A DNA stretch of 21,838 bases from a virus. Made by a program: the position numbers and the translations under genes. The stretch lies in IMG/VR virus record IMGVR_UViG_3300031696_000072, positions 1 to 21,838 of that record. The stretch is one strand, 5' to 3'. A model generated the notes under the pieces. The model was not told where the DNA came from. It saw only the letters and a list, made by a program, of their open reading frames with translations, and did no database searches. Shown piece by piece: positions 9,401 to 15,765 of the stretch; within the stretch, counting starts at the first letter, position 1, and every line of letters begins with the position of its first letter.

Positions 9401-10251
9401 TATACAAATCCCTCCGGTCCATTTATATGACCGCCGTTAGCATATGCAGATAAACTAAAGCCTGCTGCTGATCTTCTTGCGTATTGCGGTTGTAATGTAA
9501 CTGTTATTGAACTTTGTGTAGGCACATAGTTTTGATGCCCGTCTACACTACACTCAATATAGTCAACATCAACAGGCAAGTCTGTTGTAAAATTTGTTAT
9601 TACAACAGGAATATTATTTAATACATGTTTGCCGTAACCGTTAAGTCTGCAAACAACAGGTGGATTGCCAAGTGGTTGGCTATTACCGTAAAACATCTTT
9701 GTTGCGCTTCTTAAAAAGTGTAGGCATGCTAACCAATACCTTGCATCATTTTCATTTTCTTGATAAAAATCGCCTGTAAGTGTAATTGCATCTACTTGAC
9801 TATTTTCATATGCATTATAAGCATAATTTGTATGTGTTGGATGCACTTGAGAGTAACTTGCACTGTGACTTAATAATACTGTAGGGTTAAACGGAAATAT
9901 CATTCTGTTTCCAGTATTCCAGTGACTAGATGGAGCAGAAGGTTCACGTAATGGAGCTAATATGTTGCCGCCTGTTAAAAATACTTCAGGAACACTTATA
10001 CTAACTCGCCAGTCGCCTGCTTCTGCAGATGAATTGTCAGCTGAGATAATAGCCCTTGATATTGTTCTGTTATTATTTGACCCAAACCCTGATGTCTGGC
10101 TTACAAAGTCAGCAGCTAACTTTCCTAACGGACCAAGGGCGCCAAGCTTCTGGGTTATTGCTCCTAATGCAGCGTCTTTAACAGTATTTTTTACATCAGA
10201 TAACACACTACTCATAAAGTTAGATGCTGCTGATTTTATTGAAAAGGCCAT
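9400..10251 (-). CDS. Baseplate tail-tube cap/initiator protein (gp48/gp54-like)
   Basis: A 283-residue protein, first gene of the minus-strand baseplate operon. The N-terminus (about 1-55) is helical and Ala/Leu-rich; the rest looks like the tail-tube fold: MIFPFNPTVLLSHSASYSQV, then QVDAITLTGDFYQENENDAR, a helix YWLACLHFLRSATKMFYG, then VVCRLNGYGKHVLNNIPVVI and a final strand SSITVTLQPQY. The order of a strand pair, a long helix and further strands, together with the wording DAITLTGDFY, resembles T4 gp54/gp48, which cap the hub and start the tube. I cannot tell gp48 from gp54 here. ATG 10251 has AGGAG about 11 nt upstream; the operon's late promoter is not obvious, as only degenerate boxes lie in 10252-10334. 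Confidence 0.55.
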   Translation of the reverse strand: MAFSIKSAASNFMSSVLSDVKNTVKDAALGAITQKLGALGPLGKLAADFVSQTSGFGSNNNRTISRAIISADNSSAEAGDWRVSISVPEVFLTGGNILAPLREPSAPSSHWNTGNRMIFPFNPTVLLSHSASYSQVHPTHTNYAYNAYENSQVDAITLTGDFYQENENDARYWLACLHFLRSATKMFYGNSQPLGNPPVVCRLNGYGKHVLNNIPVVITNFTTDLPVDVDYIECSVDGHQNYVPTQSSITVTLQPQYARRSAAGFSLSAYANGGHINGPEGFV

Positions 10252-10282
10252 AATTTATCTTGTCTCCTATACTACTATTTAG

Positions 10283-10311
10283 TTGACAAAATTAACATAG
10301 TAGTTTATAAT
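10283..10311 (+). promoter_or_regulatory. Sigma70-type promoter for gp55
   Basis: Perfect -35 TTGACA (10283-10288), 17-bp spacer, perfect -10 TATAAT (10306-10311). Transcription would start near 10318, leaving a leader of about 17 nt that just holds GGAGA before the gp55 ATG at 10335. An 8-bp palindrome, GTTATAAC, lies at 10313-10320 over the predicted start. Full consensus implies recognition by the unmodified host polymerase, suiting a gene needed before late transcription. Confidence 0.85.
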
Positions 10312-10334
10312 AGTTATAACAACTGGAGAATGTA

Positions 10335-11189
10335 ATGAAACCCAAGAATTATTTAAACAATAAAGACATACTTAAAGAAATACATAAGTCAAAGAATCAA
10401 TTTAACAGTTATACTGAACCAGAATACGGTCAGTATGATATTATTTTGCCTACACTAGATAAAGTTAACAGACTAACTGTTACAGAAGCAAAGCGTAACA
10501 AGGCAAAGAAGATGTCTTCAGCTGAATACGAGCGTAGGAAAGGGTTAGGTGAAAAAGTTAAGCAAGCAGAATGCGAAACATTATATACTGAAATCACAAA
10601 AGAAGAATTAATCTTTCGCATTATGTCATTTGATCATATTCCTGAAGAGCCAGGTCGTAAAAAGAACCCAAAGACTGTTGCTGATACAAGAGTTAAGCTT
10701 CCCTTTCCACCATTTCATCATTACAAGTACAATGACGAAGGCGAACTTATATTAGTTGGAAAAAGTCATTGGGTAGGTGGTATGGACAATGGACATTTTA
10801 GTCATCAACATGGTAAAGCAACTAATACGCTTGCGCTAATGTGGTTAAAGCTTGTTGATCGTTATGCAACTCGTGGTAATGTTCGTGGGTATACTTATAA
10901 TGACGAAATGAAAGGTCAAGCAATACTACAATTAGCACAAATTGGCTTGCAGTTTGATGAATCTAAGTCAGACAATCCGTTTGCTTACTATACTGCCGCT
11001 GTAACTAACAGTTTTGTTCGTGTTATTAATATTGAGAAGCGTAATCAAAACATTCGAGATGATATTTTGGAAATGAATGACTTAAATCCAAGTTATACTA
11101 GACAAAATCAAGGCGAATGGGAAGCAGCAGTAAAGCGCAACGAAGAAGCAGGCGCCACAGCGTTTGCAGAACTTAAACCCAAGAAATAG
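10335..11189 (+). CDS. 55: Late-transcription sigma factor gp55-like
   Basis: A 284-residue homologue of T4 gp55, the small sigma factor that directs host RNA polymerase to late promoters. The N-terminus NYLNNKDILKEI (5-16) matches T4 NYVNNKELLQAI. The core is at about 165-245, with GLQFDESKSDNPFAYYTAAV and NSFVRVINIEKR paralleling T4 HNFDETKYKNPHAYITQA and NAFVQRIKKERK. T4 gp55 has 185 residues; the extra length is mostly a segment at about 30-160 containing PFPPFHHYKY and GKSHWVGGMDNGHFSHQHGK. The T4 C-terminus ends in a sliding-clamp-binding motif (SLDFLYE); I see none here, the tail being charged and Ala-rich. ATG 10335 has GGAGA close upstream. Its own promoter precedes it and gp47 follows, as in the T4 order 55-47-46. 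Confidence 0.85.
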   Translation: MKPKNYLNNKDILKEIHKSKNQFNSYTEPEYGQYDIILPTLDKVNRLTVTEAKRNKAKKMSSAEYERRKGLGEKVKQAECETLYTEITKEELIFRIMSFDHIPEEPGRKKNPKTVADTRVKLPFPPFHHYKYNDEGELILVGKSHWVGGMDNGHFSHQHGKATNTLALMWLKLVDRYATRGNVRGYTYNDEMKGQAILQLAQIGLQFDESKSDNPFAYYTAAVTNSFVRVINIEKRNQNIRDDILEMNDLNPSYTRQNQGEWEAAVKRNEEAGATAFAELKPKK

Positions 11190-11190
11190 G

Positions 11191-11219
11191 TTGACAACTG
11201 TTGCATTTTACTATATACT
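11191..11219 (+). promoter_or_regulatory. Sigma70-type promoter for gp47-gp46
   Basis: TTGACA (11191-11196), 17-bp spacer, TATACT (11214-11219), beginning one base after the gp55 stop codon. It should start transcription near 11226 for gp47, gp46 and the two following small genes. With the promoters at 10283 and 14712 it forms a set of three with identical spacing on the same strand. Confidence 0.82.
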
Positions 11220-11231
11220 TGTACATGTACA
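11220..11231. promoter_or_regulatory. 12-bp perfect palindrome over the gp47 transcription start
   Basis: TGTACATGTACA is its own reverse complement. It begins immediately after the -10 element and covers the predicted start base, a position where a bound dimeric repressor would block initiation. No protein is identified that would bind it; operator function is inference. Confidence 0.4.
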
Positions 11232-11246
11232 TATGGAGAACTAAAT

Positions 11247-12263
11247 TTGTTTAAAAAAGCTGCGGTATTTACGGACATTCACTTTGGTCTGAAAGGTAAC
11301 AGTCGTATACACAACGAAGATTGCGAAGAATTTATTGATTGGTACATAGAACAAGCACAAGCTGCTGGTTGCGAGACTGGCATTTTCTGCGGAGACTGGC
11401 ATCATAATCGTAATTCACTCAATCTTACCACTATGGACGCAACAATTAGAAGTATGGAGAAGCTTGGTGCTGCATTTGAGAAGTTTTACTTCTTTGATGG
11501 TAACCATGACTTGTATTATAAAGACAAGCGTGACGTTAACAGTACTGCCTTTGCAAAACACATACCAGGTATTACGTTTGTAGACGAAATCTTCATTGAA
11601 GATGATGTTGCACTAGTACCGTGGCTTGTTGGCGATGAGTGGAAGAAGATGAAGGACATTGAAACAAAGTATTTGTTTGGTCACTTTGAACTTCCTAGCT
11701 TCTATATGAACGCATTGGTTAGAATGCCTGATCATGGTGACCTAAAGCCTGAACATTTTAGGCACCAAGAGTACGTATTCAGTGGACACTTCCACAAACG
11801 ACAGAAGCAAGGTGCTATTCATTACATCGGCAATGCATTTCCACACAACTATGCTGACGTAGGGGATGATGACCGTGGTATGATGATACTTGATAAAGAG
11901 AATAACAAAGAGCCAGAGTTTATTAACTGGCCCAACTGTCCTAAGTACCGTACTGTAACACTTAGTAACTTAATTGACAACGCAGATACCTTTATTAAAC
12001 CTAAAATGTACTTGAGAGTAACGCTTGACCTTCCTATTAGTTACGAAGAAGCAAGCTTTATCAAAGAAACATTCATTACCCAGTACAATTGTCGTGAGAT
12101 CACACTAATTGCACAGAAGCACTTAGAAGAGATTACTACAGACCTTGATATAAGTGTATTTGAAAGTGTAGATCAAATAGTAAGCAATGAAATAGCAGAA
12201 CTTGACACCAACAACTATGACAAGAGTATGCTCTTGCAAATATATAATGGACTAGAATCATAA
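11247..12263 (+). CDS. 47: Recombination endonuclease subunit gp47 (Mre11-like)
   Basis: A 338-residue calcineurin-type phosphoesterase, the nuclease half of the gp46/gp47 complex (Mre11/Rad50 or SbcD/SbcC type) that resects DNA ends for recombination-dependent replication. Metal-binding motifs in order: TDIH (D10, H12), GDWHH (D50), GNHD (N86, H87, D88), GHFE (H146) and SGHFH (H181, H183). The length matches T4 gp47 (339 aa). The only workable start is TTG at 11247, with GGAG 8 nt upstream: no ATG occurs before the first catalytic motif. A TTG start may hold expression down relative to gp46. The gene follows its own promoter and ends 1 nt before gp46. Confidence 0.93.
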   Translation: MFKKAAVFTDIHFGLKGNSRIHNEDCEEFIDWYIEQAQAAGCETGIFCGDWHHNRNSLNLTTMDATIRSMEKLGAAFEKFYFFDGNHDLYYKDKRDVNSTAFAKHIPGITFVDEIFIEDDVALVPWLVGDEWKKMKDIETKYLFGHFELPSFYMNALVRMPDHGDLKPEHFRHQEYVFSGHFHKRQKQGAIHYIGNAFPHNYADVGDDDRGMMILDKENNKEPEFINWPNCPKYRTVTLSNLIDNADTFIKPKMYLRVTLDLPISYEEASFIKETFITQYNCREITLIAQKHLEEITTDLDISVFESVDQIVSNEIAELDTNNYDKSMLLQIYNGLES

Positions 12264-12264
12264 T

Positions 12265-14034
12265 ATGATAAAGATTAAAGACTTAACTGTCAAAAACTTT
12301 ATGAGTGTGGGTAATCAGACTCAAGCAGTAGACTTTGACCATGAACAACTGACATTGGTGCTAGGAGAAAACTTAGATCAAGGCGGTGATGATAGTGGAT
12401 CACGTAATGGTACTGGTAAAACTACTATTATCAATGCACTATCATATGCATTGTATGGTACAGCACTTACAAACATCAAACGCAATAACTTAATTAATAA
12501 AACTAACAGCAAAGGCATGTTAGTAACGTTGCAGTTTGAAAAAGATAACAATAGCTATCGTATTGAACGAGGGCGTTCGCCTAATCTTTTTAAATTCTAC
12601 ATTAATGATCAAGAATCATTAGTAGACGAGTCGCAAGGTGACAGTAGACAAACACAAGACGATGTTAATACACTGTTGGGTATGAGTCATGACATGTTTA
12701 AGCACATTGTTGCTCTAAACACTTATACCGAACCGTTTTTAAGTATGCGCACTAATGACCAGCGTGTTATTATTGAGCAGTTACTAGGTATTACTATACT
12801 ATCCGAGAAGGCTGACTTACTTAAAGAGCAAACTCGGCAGAGCAAAGACGCTATCACTGAAGAGACACTAAAGATTAATGCTATTCAAACTGCAAACGAA
12901 AAGATTGAAGCAAGTATTGAACAATTAGCCGGTAGACAACGTGCTTGGCTGTCTAAACACAAGCAGGACCAAGATAAACTAGCAAATGCTATTGATCAAC
13001 TAGAACATTTAGACATTGAATTAGAACTTGAGTCGCATGAAAAGTTAGCTAATTGGACACAGCATAACAATACTATTTTGGCTCTTAGAAAAGAATTAAG
13101 TACGTTAGAACCTGCACTATTACGTGCCGACAAGTCTGTAGATAAAGCAAATAAAGACATCGCAGATTTAGATGATGCTACGTGTTACACCTGTGGGCAA
13201 GAACTGCATGCAGACAAGAAAGCCGAGATTGGTGAGCGCAAAAATAAAGAACTTGCTGATGCAATAGCTTATCAATCCGAAGTTAGTGTAAAACTTACAG
13301 ATGTAATGACAGCACTTAACGAAATTGGTGACATTAATGGCAAGCCTACAACGTTTTATGATAGTGCAAAGGAAGCATATGAGCATAGAAGCAATGTAGC
13401 TAACTTAAAACAGACATTAGAAACAAAAGCAGCAGAAGAAGACCCGTATACTGCACAAATTACTGATTTAAATGACACTGCTATTCAGAAGATTGACTGG
13501 TTAGTTGTTAATGAGCTTACTAGTTTTAAAGATCACCAAGAGTTCTTGTTAAAGCTACTTACAAACAAAGATAGTTTCATTCGTAAGAAGATTATTGATC
13601 AAAACCTAGCATACTTAAACAACAGACTTTCATATTACCTTGATAAGATTGGGTTACCGCACCAAGTTATATTCTTAAATGACTTAACTGTCGAAATTAC
13701 CCAGCTAGGACAAGACTTAGACTTTGATAACTTGTCGAGAGGTGAACGTAACAGACTTATCTTAGGGTTAAGCTTTGCATTCCGTGATGTTTGGGAAAGT
13801 TTGTATCAGAATATTAATTTATTGTTCATTGATGAACTTATAGACAGTGGTATGGATACTGCTGGTGTAGAAAATTCGTTAAGCATACTTAAAAAGATGG
13901 CACGTGAACGTGAAAAGAACATTTATCTTATCTCACACAAAGATGAACTCATTGGTAGAGTTAATCATGTGTTACGTGTAGTAAAAGAGAATGGCTTTAC
14001 AAGCTATGCAAACGATTTAGAGGTAACAGACTAA
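12265..14034 (+). CDS. 46: Recombination endonuclease subunit gp46 (Rad50-like ATPase)
   Basis: A 589-residue SMC/Rad50-type ATPase, partner of gp47. Walker A GSRNGTGKTT (about 45-54); Q-loop region around LNTYTEPF; coiled-coil arms (about 180-300 and 320-430) flanking the zinc hook CYTC (C307, C310) through which dimers join; ABC signature LSRGERNR (about 490-497); Walker B LLFIDE (D523, E524); H-loop ISHKDE (H558). All key residues are present. T4 gp46 has 560 residues. ATG 12265 directly follows the gp47 stop; only a weak ribosome site is visible, so translation is probably coupled to gp47. The gene order 47-46 is the same as in T4. Confidence 0.94.
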   Translation: MIKIKDLTVKNFMSVGNQTQAVDFDHEQLTLVLGENLDQGGDDSGSRNGTGKTTIINALSYALYGTALTNIKRNNLINKTNSKGMLVTLQFEKDNNSYRIERGRSPNLFKFYINDQESLVDESQGDSRQTQDDVNTLLGMSHDMFKHIVALNTYTEPFLSMRTNDQRVIIEQLLGITILSEKADLLKEQTRQSKDAITEETLKINAIQTANEKIEASIEQLAGRQRAWLSKHKQDQDKLANAIDQLEHLDIELELESHEKLANWTQHNNTILALRKELSTLEPALLRADKSVDKANKDIADLDDATCYTCGQELHADKKAEIGERKNKELADAIAYQSEVSVKLTDVMTALNEIGDINGKPTTFYDSAKEAYEHRSNVANLKQTLETKAAEEDPYTAQITDLNDTAIQKIDWLVVNELTSFKDHQEFLLKLLTNKDSFIRKKIIDQNLAYLNNRLSYYLDKIGLPHQVIFLNDLTVEITQLGQDLDFDNLSRGERNRLILGLSFAFRDVWESLYQNINLLFIDELIDSGMDTAGVENSLSILKKMAREREKNIYLISHKDELIGRVNHVLRVVKENGFTSYANDLEVTD

Positions 14035-14228
14035 TGCATGATCCACATGATTCGCTTGTTAAAGCTTACTTAGAATATTTTGCAGCAAACGAAAAATTTG
14101 AACGACAAAATAGTGTACGGACGCATCGCGCAGTACGAAAGTGCTTGCGCGATATACGTGCATTAGCTAAAGAACGATCAGATGAAATACACGTAAAGCA
14201 CAACACTACTAGAAAAACCAGAACATAG
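14034..14228 (+). CDS. Small unknown basic protein downstream of gp46
   Basis: A 64-residue protein whose ATG overlaps the gp46 stop by 1 nt (TAATG). It reads MHDPHDSLVKAYLEYFAANE, then a basic helical part rich in Arg/Lys (VRTHRAVRKCLRDIRALAKE). The overlap, the helical composition and the place in the gp55-47-46 transcript support a real gene. I do not recognise a family. Its basic helix could bind DNA, RNA or the gp46/47 complex, but nothing in the sequence shows which. Confidence 0.65.
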   Translation: MHDPHDSLVKAYLEYFAANEKFERQNSVRTHRAVRKCLRDIRALAKERSDEIHVKHNTTRKTRT

Positions 14229-14245
14229 GCAAAACACCATAGGCA

Positions 14246-14707
14246 ATGGTAAGTATACTCATGCAGTGGACTTACAAAGGCAACGAGATTGACAAAATAC
14301 TAGACGACTACGAAGGATTTGTTTATCTTATTACCAACACCACTACAGGCCAGAAATACATAGGCAAGAAACTAGCAAAGTTTAAAACTACTAAGCCACC
14401 ACTTAAAGGCAAGAAAAATAAACGGCGCGGAACTAAAGAAAGTGACTGGAGAGAATACTATGGCTCCAGTGATAGACTGAACGCAGACGTTGCAGCACTA
14501 GGCGCAGATAAATTTACAAGAGAAATACTATACCTATGTAAAGGTAGGGGCGAAATGTCCTACATAGAGGCAAGAGAACAGTTTGACAGACGTGTACTTG
14601 AAACAGATGAATACTATAATGGTATTATAAATGTTAGAGTCGGTGGATCAGACAAACTCAAACAGGCATTACTAGAACATCACATGCAGGCAAAAAAATC
14701 AATTTAA
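14246..14707 (+). CDS. GIY-YIG endonuclease, SegE-like
   Basis: A 153-residue protein with a GIY-YIG nuclease domain: GFVYLITN (about 24-31, the GIY-type strand) and KYIGKK (about 37-42, the YIG strand), then a Lys-rich segment and ESDWREYYGSS, a helix, REILYL, and a glutamate in SYIEAREQF that may be the catalytic acid. This layout resembles SegE-type freestanding homing endonucleases of T-even phages, which cut related genomes and so spread their own locus. Start uncertain: ATG 14246 (used here) or ATG 14261; both have weak ribosome sites. It lies at the end of the gp47-46 transcript, next to a non-coding region, a common setting for such elements. The gene and its flanks are unusually rich in AGGCA. 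Confidence 0.75.
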   Translation: MVSILMQWTYKGNEIDKILDDYEGFVYLITNTTTGQKYIGKKLAKFKTTKPPLKGKKNKRRGTKESDWREYYGSSDRLNADVAALGADKFTREILYLCKGRGEMSYIEAREQFDRRVLETDEYYNGIINVRVGGSDKLKQALLEHHMQAKKSI

Positions 14708-14711
14708 TCAG

Positions 14712-14740
14712 TTGACAGCTACATCGAAATCAACTATACT
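14712..14740 (+). promoter_or_regulatory. Sigma70-type promoter in front of the gene-free region
   Basis: TTGACA (14712-14717), 17-bp spacer, TATACT (14735-14740), starting a few bases after the endonuclease stop. The predicted start is near 14747. No credible coding frame follows for more than 600 nt, so its product is most simply a non-coding RNA. Confidence 0.82.
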
Positions 14741-14746
14741 TGTTTA

Positions 14747-15336
14747 TAGGCAGATTTAATATACAAGCTCAACAGGCATCCACAGGCAAACATTCCAACA
14801 CATAAGGTTAGCGGGCCGGATAATAATACCGCTGTGGAAAAAGCTCTCGTATAGAAGCACACGTACATATTGATCGACTACCCAGAGGTAGGAAGCCACC
14901 AAACAAATTGGGCTCACTGGTTGATATAGATTGTATTGTTGGCAGTCGAAAAACACAACATAGTTCATAAAAACCCTTTAGCACTAGGAACGAAGCGGGG
15001 GAATATTGTACTATAGAGATTACATTAACTAGCTTAACGTATTCTTTATGTTACATAATGTCGACGTAGGTTGGGAAAGGTCAGAGCCCATTGAACTTGT
15101 GTATAAACAAATACCTATTTCCAATGTCTTGGCTGTGGCGAACTCACATGAGGTTATCCAAGAAGACGACGGGACTAGAAATAGTTCCGTCTGACTAAAC
15201 AATCTACATGAAATTAATACTTTATTACATTCGTAATAAAGCAATTATAATATCATCTTACAACTTATCACTTATACAAAACGAAGTATAGTCAGTTAGA
15301 GCGTAAGCGATAACTATTATTTACGAAGTAAATAAT
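14747..15336 (+). ncRNA. Candidate long structured non-coding RNA (about 590 nt)
   Basis: About 680 nt between the endonuclease gene and the next gene lack a convincing frame but follow a consensus promoter and contain many complementary segments. Helices read by eye (left arm/right arm): 14780-14784/14833-14837 enclosing 14811-14814/14829-14832; 14874-14877/14946-14949 enclosing hairpin 14878-14882/14887-14891 and an 11-bp helix 14895-14906/14931-14943; 15022-15027/15056-15061 enclosing 15035-15040/15048-15053; 15071-15081/15113-15124 with two bulges; 15128-15132/15158-15162; 15168-15177/15182-15191 with a GAAA loop; 15220-15228/15233-15241; 15270-15277/15286-15292; 15294-15302/15307-15315 with tandem G-A pairs and a GTAA loop; 15316-15324/15328-15336. 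Nested arms, GNRA loops and abutting hairpins are typical of ornate RNAs. The 3' end is uncertain: no U-tract terminator follows. Not a tRNA or tmRNA by any motif I can find. Confidence 0.62.
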
Positions 15337-15353
15337 CAAACAGTTAACAAATT

Positions 15354-15361
15354 AATAAATA
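15354..15361 (+). promoter_or_regulatory. Late promoter box (AATAAATA)
   Basis: AATAAATA followed by C, 30 nt before the ATG at 15391, differs from the T4 late consensus TATAAATA only in the first base, which is relaxed in marine T4-like phages. It would place the next two genes under gp55 control. Confidence 0.5.
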
Positions 15362-15390
15362 CATTATAGTTGATATTAAGGAATAATCGT

Positions 15391-15765
15391 ATGAAAATCT
15401 CTGAGTTTACAGAACACGAGCAATTAGATGAATTGAGTGCTGCAGATGCCGGAAATAAAATTGGTGGTGGCGTAAGAGCTGTAGGCTCTGGAGTTAAAAA
15501 CTTTGCTAAGGGTTTTGGTCAGGGATTAATGGGTAAAAAGAATGCACCTGCAAAAAGTGCGCCGGCTGCTGCCGCAGCTCCTAAAGTAACTCCTACTAAG
15601 CCTGGTGCTCCAGCAGCTAAACCAGGGACTGCTCCAGCAGCTAAAGTAGCACAACCTGCAGCAAGTCCTAATATGGATGTAATGAAAAAGAGTATTGCAT
15701 CAATGCAACCTAAACAACGAGCAGCTATTAGACAACAAGCATCTAAAAAAGCCGGAGTAGTATAA
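15391..15765 (+). CDS. Small Ala/Pro-rich protein, putative internal head (ejected) protein
   Basis: A 124-residue protein of unknown family. Start ATG 15391 has AAGGA 8 nt upstream; an in-frame TTG at 15370 lacks such a site. Visible order: N-terminus MKISEFTEHEQLDELSAADA, resembling the capsid-targeting leaders of T4 internal proteins (MKTYQEFIAE-type), with L12-x-E14 fitting the [LI]-x-E cleavage rule of the prohead protease gp21; a Gly-rich cationic helix (about 20-45, NKIGGGVRAVGSGVKNFAKG); an Ala/Pro/Lys linker (about 50-95); and a C-terminal helical part with MDVMKKSIASMQPKQRAAIR. Its stop overlaps the next ATG by 1 nt (TAATG). It shares module order with the second half of that gene. 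Packaging in the head is inference; another virion role is possible. Confidence 0.6.
   Translation: MKISEFTEHEQLDELSAADAGNKIGGGVRAVGSGVKNFAKGFGQGLMGKKNAPAKSAPAAAAAPKVTPTKPGAPAAKPGTAPAAKVAQPAASPNMDVMKKSIASMQPKQRAAIRQQASKKAGVV

Noticed and set aside
9420-9427. TATAAATG on the minus strand about 20 nt before gp53
   Set aside because: It is too close to the gp53 start to leave room for a leader with its ribosome site, and it lies inside the upstream gene of an evidently continuous operon.
14747-15016. Plus-strand frame interrupted only by in-frame TAG codons (14747, 14852, 14927, 15014), suggesting stop-codon recoding or a decayed gene
   Set aside because: The same stretch also reads plausibly in another frame, no start or ribosome site is present, and complementary segments account for the sequence; other genes here show no sign of TAG recoding.
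15048-15194. 48-codon plus-strand frame (MLHNVDVGWERSEPIELVYK onward) in the gene-free region, with a protein-like composition
   Set aside because: It has no ribosome site, its start codon is in a predicted stem (15035-15040/15048-15053) and its 3' part makes the 10-bp GAAA-loop hairpin. Structure explains it better, although a small protein cannot be excluded.
14756-15244. Two minus-strand frames of about 70 codons (14756-14968 and 15029-15244)
   Set aside because: No ribosome sites, Cys/Leu/Val-rich composition unlike the neighbouring genes, and they run against the promoter at 14712.
15289-15315. tRNA-like D-arm wording (TAGTCAGTTAGAGCG)
   Set aside because: No acceptor stem, anticodon arm or T-loop (TTCGA-type) can be found around it; it forms a local hairpin instead.
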